Shown: positions 44,999-55,877 of the stretch, piece after piece
Numbering within the stretch: position 1 is the first letter of the stretch
Layout of the letters: every line of letters starts with the position of its first letter
Assembly: GCF_002873335.1 (NCBI RefSeq)
Contig: NZ_MCUW01000011.1
Location: 1 to 64,000 of the forward strand
From: Vibrio sp. 10N.286.49.B1
Lineage (GTDB): Bacteria > Pseudomonadota > Gammaproteobacteria > Enterobacterales > Vibrionaceae
Length of the DNA stretch: 64,000 nt
Reading direction: 5' to 3'
Made by a program: the position numbers and the translations under genes
The notes under the pieces: model-generated
Told to the model about the DNA's origin: nothing
Databases searched by the model: none
The model's input: only the letters and a program-made list of their open reading frames with translations

Positions 44999-45264
44999 TA
45001 GCTTATTCCCTACTGAGTTTGACTCGAACGTTATTAATGAAATCAAGTATCCGTGACGCCTTTTGACCTCCACTTGCTACACATACTTATCACGACAGAC
45101 CCAACATGAGTCTTAGTTGCATCGTTGTTAAGATCGCTTCTCTACACGGGCAATAATAACAGTGAACCATCAAACTATAATAGATACAGATTTCTATTTT
45201 TTAGATATAACAGCTAGATAGTTCAAGCTATAATATCGATTTATGTGCCCGTATAGAGGTCCCA

Positions 45265-46680
45265 TTGGCTAAATATATTGAGCTTGCTGAGCAAATCAAA
45301 CGCCAGATCAGAAACAATGTTTGGGAAATAGGCAGTAAACTGCCTTCTATACGAAAACAAACTGAGTTATCCGGGCTGAGCCTAATGACCGTGGTGAATG
45401 CTTATCAATTACTAGAAAGTCAGGGATGGGTTGTATCACACTCACGCTCTGGGTATGTTGTTGCTCCACAAATTCAAGATGCACCTATACCAAGCATTCA
45501 AAGGAGTATTCAAGCGTCAGAAAGTGTTGATATCAACGATTTTGTGTTTGATATTTTACAAGCTAGCCGTAATAGTGACGTCATCAATTTTGGTTTTGCT
45601 TACCCTGATCCTAACCTTTATCCACACCGTCAGGTAAATAGATCCTTAATGCACGCCGCCCGTACTATGCCCACCTCCTATGCTTTAGATAACCTTCCTC
45701 CAGGCAATGAAATCTTGCGACAAACCATAGCAAAGCGATATGCCGTCCAAGGGATGAACATTAACCCTGACGAGATTGTTATTACTGCCGGTGCATTAGA
45801 AGCCTTGAACTTAAGCCTGCAGTCTGTGACAAAAGCCGGTGACTGGGTCATTGTTGAAACTCCAACCTTTTATGGCGCACTACAATCGTTGGAGCGTCTC
45901 AATTTACGCGCGCTCTTTGTCAATACTCACCCCAAAGACGGCATTGACCTCGATTCATTGGAGCATGCATTGAAAACCCATCCCGTTAAAGCGTGTTGGT
46001 TGATGACAACGTTCCAAAACCCGTTAGGGTTTACATTATCGAATGAGAAAAAAAAGAAGCTAATTGAACTCCTTACACACCACGGCGTCTATTTAATCGA
46101 AGACGACGTTTATAGCGAGTTATATTATGACGGTGATAAGCCGTTACCAGCCAAAGCCTTTGATACTCAAAGCATGACGCTCCACTGTTCATCATTCTCC
46201 AAATCACTCGTCGCAGGTTTTCGTATCGGTTGGGTCGCCGCAGGGAGCCAAGCATTAAAAATTCAAAAGCTTCAACTGATGAGCACCTTATCGACCAGTG
46301 CACCTGTCCAACTGACCCTCGCGAATTATCTATCAACTCGACATTACGAAAGTCATTTGCGCCTATTGCGACGAAAACTAGAGCAACGAAAATTCCAAAC
46401 GTGGCAGTTATTACAAGCAGCCTTGCCTGAAGGCGCTCATGCTTATTACTCGACCGGAGGCTATTTCATTTGGGTCGTTCTGCCCAATTACGTCAATGCA
46501 ACCGAGCTTTACAAGACGGCTCTGTTAGAGCATATCAGCATTGCGCCAGGCGAAATGTTTGCAACCAATAAACAGTTCGATCACTGTTTTCGATTAAATG
46601 CTTCACATGAAATGTCTACGACTATTGTCAGTGCCATAAATCGTTTAGGAATCTTAATTAAAGAACGTATTAAAGAATAA
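45265..46680 (+). CDS. MocR/PdxR-type GntR regulator with aminotransferase domain
   Basis: 471 residues. An N-terminal GntR helix-turn-helix (SKLPSIRKQTELSGLSLMTVVNAYQLLESQGW) is fused to a fold-type I aminotransferase domain; the PLP-binding Lys lies in CSSFSKSLVAGFRIGW. Such proteins use PLP as effector and regulate vitamin B6, amino-acid or transporter genes. TTG start with AGAGGT 5 bases upstream. It resembles E. coli YdcR in layout. Not adjacent to pdxST, so PdxR itself is unlikely. Confidence 0.88.
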   Translation: MAKYIELAEQIKRQIRNNVWEIGSKLPSIRKQTELSGLSLMTVVNAYQLLESQGWVVSHSRSGYVVAPQIQDAPIPSIQRSIQASESVDINDFVFDILQASRNSDVINFGFAYPDPNLYPHRQVNRSLMHAARTMPTSYALDNLPPGNEILRQTIAKRYAVQGMNINPDEIVITAGALEALNLSLQSVTKAGDWVIVETPTFYGALQSLERLNLRALFVNTHPKDGIDLDSLEHALKTHPVKACWLMTTFQNPLGFTLSNEKKKKLIELLTHHGVYLIEDDVYSELYYDGDKPLPAKAFDTQSMTLHCSSFSKSLVAGFRIGWVAAGSQALKIQKLQLMSTLSTSAPVQLTLANYLSTRHYESHLRLLRRKLEQRKFQTWQLLQAALPEGAHAYYSTGGYFIWVVLPNYVNATELYKTALLEHISIAPGEMFATNKQFDHCFRLNASHEMSTTIVSAINRLGILIKERIKE

Positions 46681-46863
46681 CCTCCACGCCTACCAACCAC
46701 ATGGGAACACACCCAACGACGGTCTTTTTTTCAACAAAGTGATTTTATAGTGAGAAGAAAACGGTAGATATATGATTACAAAAAGAAATCATGAGAATGA
46801 TATTGCCATCACTGTTTATTCTAATAAGCTCAATTTTTAATTGAATAAATTTCGGTATATCTC

Positions 46864-48480
46864 GTGTCATTAAAAAACTTATCTATAAAATTGAAGTTAC
46901 AACTCTTAGTTTTTTGCTGTGCTGCACTCATATTGACGATTGGGCTTTTCAATCTATTTGTCCAAAAAGAGCAACAACTTAATGAACGCGAGGAAAAACT
47001 CCAACATCAAGTAGAAACGGCACTTTCTTTAGTTAAACACTTTCAGAATCATCAAGATATTTCAGAATCAGAAGCCAAAGCTCTAGCACTCAGTGCACTG
47101 GGTGACCTTCGCTACGAAGGCAGTAATTATTTTTGGATTACGGATTCAAACAACAACTTAGTGTTACATCCATTAAGGCCTAACAATGTCGGTAATGACA
47201 TGAGTCAAGTGCAAGACGGTGCGGGCAAATATCATTGGCAAGAAATGTCTCAGATAGCACGAACAAAACAATCGGGGTTTCTCGATTATACTTGGAAGTC
47301 TCCTGAAGGCGAACTGTTAGACAAAATATCATATGTTAGTTATATAGAAAACTGGGATTGGATTGTTGGCTCAGGCTTATTCGTTTCAGATATTGAATCT
47401 GCATTTTTGACCAATATACTAAAGCAATCGCTCACGACATTGATTGCAGTTAGTCTATTATTTGTGGCGAGTTTTTTCATTAGTAATAGTGTAATTAGGC
47501 CCATAGACGTTCTGCTGAAAAATCTCAAAACCATTGCAGAGGGTGATCTCACTCACAATATAAAACAACATCGAGGTGATGAAATAGGACAACTCAGTGT
47601 TGAGTTAGACCAAATGCAATCGACGATACGAGATACATTATTAACCGCAAGAAATACGGCGAACAAAGCCGGTTTGTTATCAAGTAATATCGCATCAAGT
47701 AGCGAAGAAACCGCCCATAGTATCGCTTCGCAAAATAAACAATTGGAACACCTGTCAGTTGCAATGAATGAAATGTCAGCGACCATTAATGATGTGGCAA
47801 CCAATGCCGAAACAAGCGCTGAAATGACAGGCCATGCAACACAACAAGCTCAAATAGGCAGTAAAAGCATGCAATCAACGGTATGTGATGTCTCTTCTAT
47901 CTCAGCTTCTATCAATGAAACCACCGCTTTAATGCATGCATTAAAACAAGGGGTAGATAGCATTGGTGAGGTAGTCCAAGTCATTCAAGAGGTGTCGGAG
48001 CAAACAAACCTCTTAGCACTTAACGCCGCCATAGAAGCCGCTAGAGCGGGTGAAAAAGGTCGAGGATTTGCTGTCGTAGCGGATGAAGTGCGGAATTTAG
48101 CAAGTCGAACCCAAGCATCAACGAACCAAGTTCAGCAAACCATTAATGAGCTGAATAGCAACACAAGTGATGCAGTCTCGGTTATAAATGCAAACAATCG
48201 GAGCATAACGGATACTGTTGACGGCATCCAGAAAACTGAAGCTATCTTCAAAAATATGGTTGAGGAACTCAACAAAGCGAGCAGTATGGTGGTGCAAATT
48301 GCGGCGGCGGCAGAACAACAAGGCGTTGTATCCAATGACATGAGCGAAAACGTCTCAACTATTCACCTTTCTGCGTCTCAAATAAGCGAATCTAGTGAGC
48401 TTCTCGCTTCTCAAACACAAGAAATGGTAACCGCCGCCAAAGACCTTAAGAAACAACTCACATTTTTTAAGCTTAGTTAA
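46864..48480 (+). CDS. Methyl-accepting chemotaxis protein with single Cache domain
   Basis: 538 residues. Membrane helix 1 near residues 10-30, a periplasmic sCache_2 domain ([22 protein letters not shown] and [11 protein letters not shown]), membrane helix 2 near 180-200, HAMP, and the methyl-accepting signalling domain with the hairpin tip [22 protein letters not shown] (spans about 375-396). It detects a small ligand such as a carboxylate and signals to CheA. GTG start with no clear SD. A lone chemoreceptor, no che genes adjacent. Confidence 0.9.
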   Translation: MSLKNLSIKLKLQLLVFCCAALILTIGLFNLFVQKEQQLNEREEKLQHQVETALSLVKHFQNHQDISESEAKALALSALGDLRYEGSNYFWITDSNNNLVLHPLRPNNVGNDMSQVQDGAGKYHWQEMSQIARTKQSGFLDYTWKSPEGELLDKISYVSYIENWDWIVGSGLFVSDIESAFLTNILKQSLTTLIAVSLLFVASFFISNSVIRPIDVLLKNLKTIAEGDLTHNIKQHRGDEIGQLSVELDQMQSTIRDTLLTARNTANKAGLLSSNIASSSEETAHSIASQNKQLEHLSVAMNEMSATINDVATNAETSAEMTGHATQQAQIGSKSMQSTVCDVSSISASINETTALMHALKQGVDSIGEVVQVIQEVSEQTNLLALNAAIEAARAGEKGRGFAVVADEVRNLASRTQASTNQVQQTINELNSNTSDAVSVINANNRSITDTVDGIQKTEAIFKNMVEELNKASSMVVQIAAAAEQQGVVSNDMSENVSTIHLSASQISESSELLASQTQEMVTAAKDLKKQLTFFKLS

Positions 48481-48599
48481 AAGCCATGGCGTAAAAGTGC
48501 AGTATTCGTTAGCTGTAATGCGATATATTTAGCGTTAACGTTAACATGTCACATCACAGCTTAGTGTATACCGGTATATTGACGTCTGGTTCAGTCTCA

Positions 48600-49304
48600 C
48601 TATTCATTCCCAAAGAAGACATTCGTTTTTGTATCAAGCCACAGTTCATGGTTAGCCATCACTTTAGAAAACATTCGACTTTGCAGATAACCGTCTAACC
48701 AAGCACGAAGCTTTGGGTAAGGGCTTTGTAAATACCACTGTCGCTCTATGCGCGCAAATTTACGAATAAAAGGCATAATGGCAATATCAAGTAAACTTTC
48801 ACGATCCGAAAATAAAAAAGTATGCCTGTTTAGGCGTTGTTCTAACTTAGCTAAGTAGACCTCGCATGCCTCTCGACATTCTTTCAGATTATCGTCATGG
48901 TAACGCTTCGCACAACTGTACGCTTCCATTGCAGGGACAAAGGCATGTTCAAACTGACTGATCTCCCTAACCATCGTTGGCAGCGCACCTTGCTGCTCAT
49001 TATGTATCAAATCTTGTGGGTCATTTTTCGCCAGCGCCCAAATCATCACCTCAAGACTTTCTTCTATCACCATAGGACTTTGGCCAATGACTCCACCTTC
49101 GCTAGCACCATGTTGATTCACCACTAACACCGGTACACTTCCCTTTGGTGAAGCAGATAACATCTCTTCTGGTTTGTTGTTGAGTTTAATGGCTCGTATC
49201 AACACATCTCGCTGCGACTTAAATATCGCGATTCGAGCACGCATGGCATACGGGCAATGCTGCAAAGAGTAAAGAATAGGTGGTGAAGAATCGGTTGGAA
49301 GCAT
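48600..49304 (-). CDS. Glutathione S-transferase/glutaredoxin-2-like protein
   Basis: 234 residues. Thioredoxin-fold N-terminus with CPYAMRAR (CPY as in glutaredoxin 2 and several GSTs), SVPVLVV (cis-Pro), a Ser-containing EES motif, then an all-helical C-terminal domain. It probably binds glutathione for reduction or conjugation; the exact activity is unclear. ATG 49304 chosen to start just before the fold; SD is weak. Convergent with the chemoreceptor. Confidence 0.78.
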   Translation of the reverse strand: MLPTDSSPPILYSLQHCPYAMRARIAIFKSQRDVLIRAIKLNNKPEEMLSASPKGSVPVLVVNQHGASEGGVIGQSPMVIEESLEVMIWALAKNDPQDLIHNEQQGALPTMVREISQFEHAFVPAMEAYSCAKRYHDDNLKECREACEVYLAKLEQRLNRHTFLFSDRESLLDIAIMPFIRKFARIERQWYLQSPYPKLRAWLDGYLQSRMFSKVMANHELWLDTKTNVFFGNE

Positions 49305-49515
49305 AGTAATGAATATTGGTAGGCTATACGTCAATATAACTGACATTCATTTGAAAAGACAAAACTCAATCCTTTCTGTGCACCAAAAGGTTGTGATTAA
49401 GTCCACTTACCCCAATAGCTTAATAATCAATAACTCGATTTATATTAGCGAGTTAAGCGTGCGTCAGCTAAAATTCTGTCGTGTTAGTTAACATGAACCC
49501 ATTAAAGGCGTTTTT

Positions 49516-51345
49516 ATGCAACCCAATCCTACGTCAGACGCATCGGTACCGCCAAGAAAAGAACAGCCAGCACAAGGGCCGTCGATAGAGAAGAAAAGTA
49601 AAAATCTCGGTATCTTATTTGAACTAATGGCCTTCGTTCGCCCTTATAAATGGAAAGTCGTCACTGCGCTGGTCGCATTGATTTTGACTGCCTCTCTGAC
49701 CTTGTCAGTAGGCCATGGTATTAGGCTTCTCATTGATGAGGGGTTCTCGCAACAATCGCTACAAGATCTGGGCAGCGCCATCACCTTTATTCTCGTTGTT
49801 ACGGTGCTCATATCCATTGGTACTTTCTTTCGTTTTTATTTGGTCTCATCGGTAGGAGAACGCGTCAGCGCCGATATTCGCCTTGCTGTCTTCAATCACG
49901 TGATAACGCTTCATCCTAGTTATTTCGAAACCAACGGTAGCGGCGATATTATGTCGCGTATCACCACCGATACAACCTTGCTGCAAAGTATTATTGGTTC
50001 TTCATTTTCCATGGCAATGCGCAGTGCGCTTATGTGTATCGGCGCCATCATCATGCTGTTTGCCACTAATATCAAACTGACACTCATTGTATTGGCTTCG
50101 GTTCCATTTATCTTGATACCTATTTTCATGTACGGGCGTCGTGTTAGGGCGTTATCTCGTCAAAGCCAAGATTCGATGGCCGACGTCGGCAGCTACGCAG
50201 GAGAAGCCATTGAACACATTAAGACCGTACAAAGTTACAGCCATGAAGCACAAGAACGCGATTCATTCGCCAAGGAAGTTGAAAAAGCCTACGAGATTGG
50301 TCGTCAACGCGTAAAGCAGCGAGCGATTTTGATCTCTGGCGTGATTGTCATCGTGTTCAGTGCAATCTCTGGGATGTTATGGGTAGGAGGCAGTGATGTC
50401 ATCAACGGTACTATGTCTGCGGGTGATCTTGGGGCTTTTGTCTTTTACGCCATCATGGTTGCCTCATCACTGGCCACCATCTCTGAGGTATTAGGTGAAT
50501 TGCAACGCGCGGCAGGCGCCACTGAACGGCTAATTGAGATCCTTCAGGTTGAAAGCCATATTGTCGCGCCTCCTCAGCAGGCCATTTCAACTCTAGGATT
50601 ATCAGCGGAAGTTCAATTTGATGAGGTGACGTTCCACTACCCTTCGCGTCCAGACCAAGCAGCGACACAGCACCTCAGCTTAACCGCACAAGAAGGTAAA
50701 GTACTCGCCCTTGTTGGCCCTTCTGGTGCAGGCAAGACAACATTATTTGAACTGTTGCAGCGATTTTATGACCCTCAATCAGGGAAAGTAACGCTAGGTG
50801 GTGTCGATATTCGTCAGTTTGATCCCCATGAACTGCGTAAGCAGATGGCTTTGGTCCCACAACAACCTGCCTTGTTCAGCAATGATGTCTTTCATAACAT
50901 TCGTTATGGCAACCCACAAGCCAGTGATGAACAAGTCATTGACGCTGCAAAAAAGGCTCACGCTCATGAGTTTATTATGAAGCTCCCTGAGGGGTATCAG
51001 AGCTTTCTAGGTGAACGGGGGGTGAGATTATCCGGCGGTCAGCGACAACGGATTGCCATCGCGCGCGCCATTCTAAAAGATCCCAACATACTGCTGCTTG
51101 ATGAGGCCACCAGCGCACTCGATAGCGAAAGTGAACACCATGTACAACAGGCGTTAGAAGAGCTAATGAGAGGCCGAACCACCATCATCATTGCTCATCG
51201 ACTCTCTACCATTCAGCATGCCGACAACATTGCGGTGCTTGAACACGGAAAATTGATTGACGTTGGTGACCACACCTCGCTATTAAAGAGCTGCGATTTG
51301 TATCAGCGACTTGTTGAATTACAGTTTAAACACATGGCGCGCTAA
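49516..51345 (+). CDS. MsbA-like ABC exporter (homodimeric)
   Basis: 609 residues: Pro-rich N-terminus, six membrane helices, ATPase domain. All catalytic motifs are normal: Walker A GPSGAGKTT, LSGGQRQ, ILLLDEATSALD and the switch His in IIAHRLST, in contrast to the degenerate ABC proteins elsewhere in the window. It resembles the ABCB exporters often annotated as lipid A/drug exporters but is not MsbA by context (no lpxK nearby). SD AAGG, ATG 49516; followed by a terminator. Confidence 0.88.
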   Translation: MQPNPTSDASVPPRKEQPAQGPSIEKKSKNLGILFELMAFVRPYKWKVVTALVALILTASLTLSVGHGIRLLIDEGFSQQSLQDLGSAITFILVVTVLISIGTFFRFYLVSSVGERVSADIRLAVFNHVITLHPSYFETNGSGDIMSRITTDTTLLQSIIGSSFSMAMRSALMCIGAIIMLFATNIKLTLIVLASVPFILIPIFMYGRRVRALSRQSQDSMADVGSYAGEAIEHIKTVQSYSHEAQERDSFAKEVEKAYEIGRQRVKQRAILISGVIVIVFSAISGMLWVGGSDVINGTMSAGDLGAFVFYAIMVASSLATISEVLGELQRAAGATERLIEILQVESHIVAPPQQAISTLGLSAEVQFDEVTFHYPSRPDQAATQHLSLTAQEGKVLALVGPSGAGKTTLFELLQRFYDPQSGKVTLGGVDIRQFDPHELRKQMALVPQQPALFSNDVFHNIRYGNPQASDEQVIDAAKKAHAHEFIMKLPEGYQSFLGERGVRLSGGQRQRIAIARAILKDPNILLLDEATSALDSESEHHVQQALEELMRGRTTIIIAHRLSTIQHADNIAVLEHGKLIDVGDHTSLLKSCDLYQRLVELQFKHMAR

Positions 51346-51374
51346 ACTCCGCATCGATCCCAGATGAACCATAA

Positions 51375-51410
51375 AAAAGCCACTTATCCGCAAAGGCATA
51401 AGTGGCTTTT
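51375..51410. terminator. Terminator after the MsbA-like gene
   Basis: AAAAGCCACTTAT (51375-51387) pairs with ATAAGTGGCTTTT (51398-51410), a perfect 13-bp stem with T-run; works for the plus-strand gene and, because of the A-run, also for the convergent U32 gene. Confidence 0.9.
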
Positions 51411-51505
51411 CAGTCAAACGTCTAAAAATCAGCCGATGTTAAATGCACTGATTCATCTTTTCTGTCGCCCTTGAACACACGAGCTACCAGTATGGGACTT
51501 AGAGG

Positions 51506-53761
51506 TTACAGACCTTGAACGTATTGAGCGTTCGTTCTGACCTCGACTAAGCTATCCAATTGTTGTTGAGAGCCCTCAACCCCATTCAGCAAGCCTTCAA
51601 AGTGTTTGATCAATTCAACTTTATCTTGTTGCTCTTTTGAACCCGCACCAATGTTAGTCAGGTCGATAAAGAACTCGTCAAACAATCCAGACAAGTCATT
51701 AACAATATCGTAGTTTAAGAACTGCTCATGGTTATAGATGCTTGGGTAGCCACCCTTCTGCTTATCAACAGCGAAAGAGATACCTTTAACATTAGTAATC
51801 GTCGTCGCTTTTTCACATTTAAGCATACAACCCGCTTCAATTGACGGTTTGTTACAACCCACGGTACGCTGGAAGAAACACTGTCTGCTCGTCATCATCA
51901 AAATAGGGTGATAGATGCTGTAGAACAATTTGAAGTTTTCTGGACGCGAAATGTTGCGAATCTGCCCGTGGTTAATTTCATTAGAAATGAACGCACCGGA
52001 ACAATTCAACTCTTCTTTTAGCGTAATCAACGCATGAGAGTTGGTGGTATTCATAAACGGACCCGCTACCCACTCAATCCCCATTTCGTAAGCTTTGTAT
52101 GCAATACCGGTATTGTTAGTGACAATGCGCGCCGGCTTCACTTCTTCTAACACACGAACCGCTTCGTCGTAGTCTTTACCAATCAACACAGCTGGGAACC
52201 ATGGGATAAGACGCGGGTTAGCGGCCAGAATATCGATGTACTTGTTACAACGCTTTTTGAAGCTTTCTGGTAACTTGAAGTAGATATCCGCGTCTGTCAC
52301 GTCACATAGGTGAAGATCACTTTCGTCAGCAATCAACATCGATAATGTCGGCTTCTCGTTAACCTTGGCATGTTTTTCTAGCGCTGGCACATCAACATGT
52401 TTAATGACGTCTACAGAGCCGTTAAAAATGAAGTCAATCTCATCTTTAATCACCGAAGCCTCTTTGAACGGGATAGATAAATCAGCATCGAGTTCAGAGA
52501 AATCATACTGTTCAATGGTATGAACAGCACTCTTCAAAGATTTAAAACGTTTTTGTAAAAACTCTTGAGTCATCGATTTTTCGCCCGCGGCAGAAAGAAT
52601 CGATTTAGACATGACGACGAAACTGTCTTTGTCTGACGTGACGGTAACCGTTAAAGGTTGGCCAAGTTTTGCGCTAAATGACAAGGTAACCGGCGTCTTG
52701 CGAATGTCTAAGAACTCAATTTTTTCACGCATCTCTTTACCCAATGCGTTTTTCTCGACATGCAGTTCTTGATTCACTTCTTGGATCTGCACCACTGAAA
52801 TCGCCCCTTTCTTTTCCGTTGCTTTTTCAACAGCGTAGATTGAGCTGTAATCACGTGGATTATCAATGAACATATCTTTGGTCAGGTTGCCCTTTAAGAA
52901 AGAGTTCGTAAAATCACGGTTGAAAACTTTATGCAGGTTAGAGTCATCTTCGATCAACAGCCCTTTTTCAACAAAGCTGTCAATCTGCTTACGCCATGTA
53001 TCGACCACGGTATAAACATAATGTGCACCTTTGATGCGGCCTTCCACTTTTAAAGAATCTACCTTGGCATCCACCAGTTCCGGAAGGTCGTAATAAGCCG
53101 AGTTGTCTTTCAAGTTCAACGGGTATTTGTTGCCGGCATTTGTGATTTCATATTCATCACGGCAAGCTTGGCTACAACGGCCACGGTTACCTGAATTACC
53201 CACGCTGACAGAGCTTGAGTAACATTGGCCAGAGAACGCGATACACAACGCACCGTGGACAAAAACTTCTGTTAACACATCATGGTCGTGCGCGACTTCG
53301 GTCAACATTTTAATCTCAGGAAGATTAAGCTCACGGGACAAGTTCACGCGAGTGGCCCCAATCTTAGATAAGAATTTAATCTGACCTTCATTGTGCGTAG
53401 TGAGCTGAGTCGAGGCATGAATATCGAGTGACGGGAAATGCTTCTTCACTAAGTCAAACAAACCTAAGTCTTGAACAATAATGCCATCTAGTTTGGTATT
53501 CACTAATTGGTTAAGCAGCTTAACGATGGTCTTAATTTCATATTCTAGAAGCACCACGTTCAGTGTCAGGAAAACCTCACAACCGTACTCATGAGCAAGG
53601 CGAATGACGCCATTTAGCTCTTCAAGTGACAAGTTAGACGCTCGGTTACGAGCATTAAAGGTATCTAATCCACAATAAACCGCGTTTGCTCCGGCAACAA
53701 TTGCTGCTTTGATAGCTTCTACATCGCCGCCTGGGGCCAATAACTCAATTTTTCTGCTCAT
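51506..53761 (-). CDS. U32 peptidase-family protein
   Basis: 751 residues. N-terminal U32 domain: KIELLAPGGDVEAIKAAI, AVYCGLDTFNARNRASN, IHASTQLTTHN, and the U32 signature region EVFVHGALCIAFSGQCY with four Cys-rich blocks further on (GNRGRCSQACR; later CMLKCEK) that probably hold an iron-sulfur cluster. U32 members include RlhA (hydroxylates 23S rRNA C2501), UbiU/UbiV and TrhP, all oxygen-independent hydroxylases or linked to them. It shares the signature with RlhA but is about 100 residues longer, so I do not assign a name. ATG 53761 chosen over a GTG 15 bases earlier; neither has a strong SD. Confidence 0.83.
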   Translation of the reverse strand: MSRKIELLAPGGDVEAIKAAIVAGANAVYCGLDTFNARNRASNLSLEELNGVIRLAHEYGCEVFLTLNVVLLEYEIKTIVKLLNQLVNTKLDGIIVQDLGLFDLVKKHFPSLDIHASTQLTTHNEGQIKFLSKIGATRVNLSRELNLPEIKMLTEVAHDHDVLTEVFVHGALCIAFSGQCYSSSVSVGNSGNRGRCSQACRDEYEITNAGNKYPLNLKDNSAYYDLPELVDAKVDSLKVEGRIKGAHYVYTVVDTWRKQIDSFVEKGLLIEDDSNLHKVFNRDFTNSFLKGNLTKDMFIDNPRDYSSIYAVEKATEKKGAISVVQIQEVNQELHVEKNALGKEMREKIEFLDIRKTPVTLSFSAKLGQPLTVTVTSDKDSFVVMSKSILSAAGEKSMTQEFLQKRFKSLKSAVHTIEQYDFSELDADLSIPFKEASVIKDEIDFIFNGSVDVIKHVDVPALEKHAKVNEKPTLSMLIADESDLHLCDVTDADIYFKLPESFKKRCNKYIDILAANPRLIPWFPAVLIGKDYDEAVRVLEEVKPARIVTNNTGIAYKAYEMGIEWVAGPFMNTTNSHALITLKEELNCSGAFISNEINHGQIRNISRPENFKLFYSIYHPILMMTSRQCFFQRTVGCNKPSIEAGCMLKCEKATTITNVKGISFAVDKQKGGYPSIYNHEQFLNYDIVNDLSGLFDEFFIDLTNIGAGSKEQQDKVELIKHFEGLLNGVEGSQQQLDSLVEVRTNAQYVQGL

Positions 53762-53925
53762 TTCGAAGGTGCTCACTTGCTAGACTTGTCATTTTTTTGA
53801 GGGCGTATTCTACCTAGATCACACTCTCATTACCACTCGTGATAACGATGATGTAAAAAAACAATTAAGATAATGTTAATTAGGAGATAGATGAGACGAG
53901 TTAAGCATGGGGAAAGGGTGGCGAG

Positions 53926-53956
53926 CCCCCATTGACTCTAGTCGAGTCAATGGGGG
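53926..53956. terminator. Strong hairpin between M50 and U32 genes
   Basis: CCCCCATTGACTC (53926-53938) pairs with GAGTCAATGGGGG (53944-53956) around TAGTC. A perfect 13-bp GC-rich stem 35 bases downstream of the M50 protease stop. No T-run follows, so it may end transcription only with Rho or may protect the 3' end. Confidence 0.55.
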
Positions 53957-53990
53957 GTGATGAGATAAATATTAGTGTAATATCATACGC

Positions 53991-55121
53991 CTAGCTTTGT
54001 AAAATCAATAACGGAAGACCCAGCATGTCATTGCCAGTGCCGGCTAGATACCAAATAATGCCAACCAAGCTGGCAACGGTAACCACATACCAAACGGTCG
54101 AAACAATTTGCCCCGACTTATCCAATGGCAGTAAATGACTGTAGTGGCGAGCGCGCCATTCAAACGCAATTTCCACACTACCAATTAACAGCATTAGACC
54201 AAGCAGTGTCAGGTTTAAGGTGTAACTCAAATAAACGCCAAATGCGGCACCGCCAATGCACAATACCAACCCAACCAATGAATTCATCGAAAAACTGATA
54301 CTTTTCAGAATATGCCCACCATCGAGAGGCAAAATTGGCAGAAGATTAAAGAGATTCAATAAGGCATTAAAGGCCGCTAAGCCCGCAAAAAAGTCTGAGC
54401 CAGTAATCCAATAAGCGACAAGAGACACGAGGGACATCAATAAACCAAACGTCGGCCCCATGATTGAAATCACGACATCTTGCCAGCGTGTATTGATTCG
54501 TTCATCACTGAGCGCCAGGCCGCCCATAAAAGGGATTAAGTAGATCCCTTTTGTTTTCATTCCAAAATACTTCATGGCTCGAATATGGCCATACTCATGG
54601 AAAACTAAGCAAGCAATCAATGCCAATGCAAACTGGAATGAAAACAGCCAAGAATACGCCGCAACACTGGCCCCCATCAGCACGACTTTTATTACTTTAG
54701 CGCTTTTTAGTAACTTAAAACCTAAGGAAGCCAGCCCAATAACACTGAGTTTATTTTGCTTTATGATTGGCGTAACTGGGATTTGTTGTTCTATATCCTT
54801 GCTATTTCGAGCCCCATCGTTTATCTGCTTATCATTGACAAACAATTGATAACGAATATGAAATGGCTGCCATTTTAAATCGGTCACGAGTCGTACCACG
54901 ATGGTTTGAGCGACGACAGACTGCGTCGTGCCGTCAGAACTTTGAATCTCTGCTGAGGGTTGAGTCGAGAGTTCAAATTGGTGTTCTTTGATCCCATCAT
55001 AGTCTGTCGAAGCTGGAATGACCGAAACAACGTCATCACCCCAAAATAGCTGTTGCCAACCCGCCATAGAACCTTCAAGGCGAAGTGGCTTGCCTAAACA
55101 GTCAATGTTTAATAATTCCAA
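53991..55121 (-). CDS. Site-2 protease-like M50 membrane metalloprotease
   Basis: 376 residues. A soluble N-terminal domain (about 1-120) of unknown fold is followed by about six membrane helices. The zinc motif HEYGH (VFHEYGHIRAMKYFG) and the second motif LPILPLDGGHIL are intact. No PDZ or CBS domain is visible, so this is not RseP. Family members cut membrane-bound regulators or peptides inside the membrane; no anti-sigma factor is adjacent. Confidence 0.83.
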   Translation of the reverse strand: MELLNIDCLGKPLRLEGSMAGWQQLFWGDDVVSVIPASTDYDGIKEHQFELSTQPSAEIQSSDGTTQSVVAQTIVVRLVTDLKWQPFHIRYQLFVNDKQINDGARNSKDIEQQIPVTPIIKQNKLSVIGLASLGFKLLKSAKVIKVVLMGASVAAYSWLFSFQFALALIACLVFHEYGHIRAMKYFGMKTKGIYLIPFMGGLALSDERINTRWQDVVISIMGPTFGLLMSLVSLVAYWITGSDFFAGLAAFNALLNLFNLLPILPLDGGHILKSISFSMNSLVGLVLCIGGAAFGVYLSYTLNLTLLGLMLLIGSVEIAFEWRARHYSHLLPLDKSGQIVSTVWYVVTVASLVGIIWYLAGTGNDMLGLPLLILQS

Positions 55122-55289
55122 TGTGATCTCTTTAAATTAAATAGCTGAAGACGAACAATGTCTCACTGACAGTGCCTCACGGACAGTGCACGTTAATATA
55201 CAGGTCTGACTCTTGCAGCGCTATGAAAGGCGATAAATACCGCCACAATTTGTGTCACATTTTTTGATTTACCCACACTCCAGTTTCAA

Positions 55290-55676
55290 CTAACGGGAAC
55301 ACACATCATTATCACAGCGAGACTTGCCAGTAATCCAGAAAGAAATGCGATAACGATTCCGAGCAAAATAAAGGTAACACTTATCAGCTAATGGCTTGAT
55401 TACGCGCCAACGAAGCGGTGCATAAATCCACCCTCTTCCAACCAGGCTCCAAGCCTGATGAGTGGCATCTAATCCAAGGAAAAGCTGATTGTCTTGGTCG
55501 AGCGCATGCAAGATAGTATTGGCCGCTTGAGCATCGATATGTGGGAAATCTTTGAACGCGTCACTGTAGATGTCTACCGTGCGAATTCGATTGTGGCGAT
55601 CGTGCTTTGTTAGAGAACCCATCTCGCGCTTACACAGTGGGCACGTTCCGTCAAAAAAAATGGTTAGTTGCTGCAT
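55290..55676 (-). CDS. DCC-family thiol-disulfide-like protein (DUF393)
   Basis: 128 residues. The N-terminus FFDGTCPLCKREMGSL has the DxxCPxC motif of the DCC family, a thioredoxin-like group of unknown function. The tail ends CDNDVCSR, adding two more Cys. Single-gene unit. Confidence 0.82.
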   Translation of the reverse strand: MQQLTIFFDGTCPLCKREMGSLTKHDRHNRIRTVDIYSDAFKDFPHIDAQAANTILHALDQDNQLFLGLDATHQAWSLVGRGWIYAPLRWRVIKPLADKCYLYFARNRYRISFWITGKSRCDNDVCSR

Positions 55677-55877
55677 AATGCGCCTCTTCGTTTCCTGATG
55701 CCTTCCTATTGTACGCTTAATGCTGAACTTGGATCCTTGATGCTTGATCCAGACTGCTCATCGGCTATACCATACCGCGCAAAGCGCCCTTATCGGCCGC
55801 ACCAACTCGAATACGATACAAGGTAACGCAAAAAATGTTATCAACATCGTCCCAACGTTGCTTAGTAAGGAATAAAC

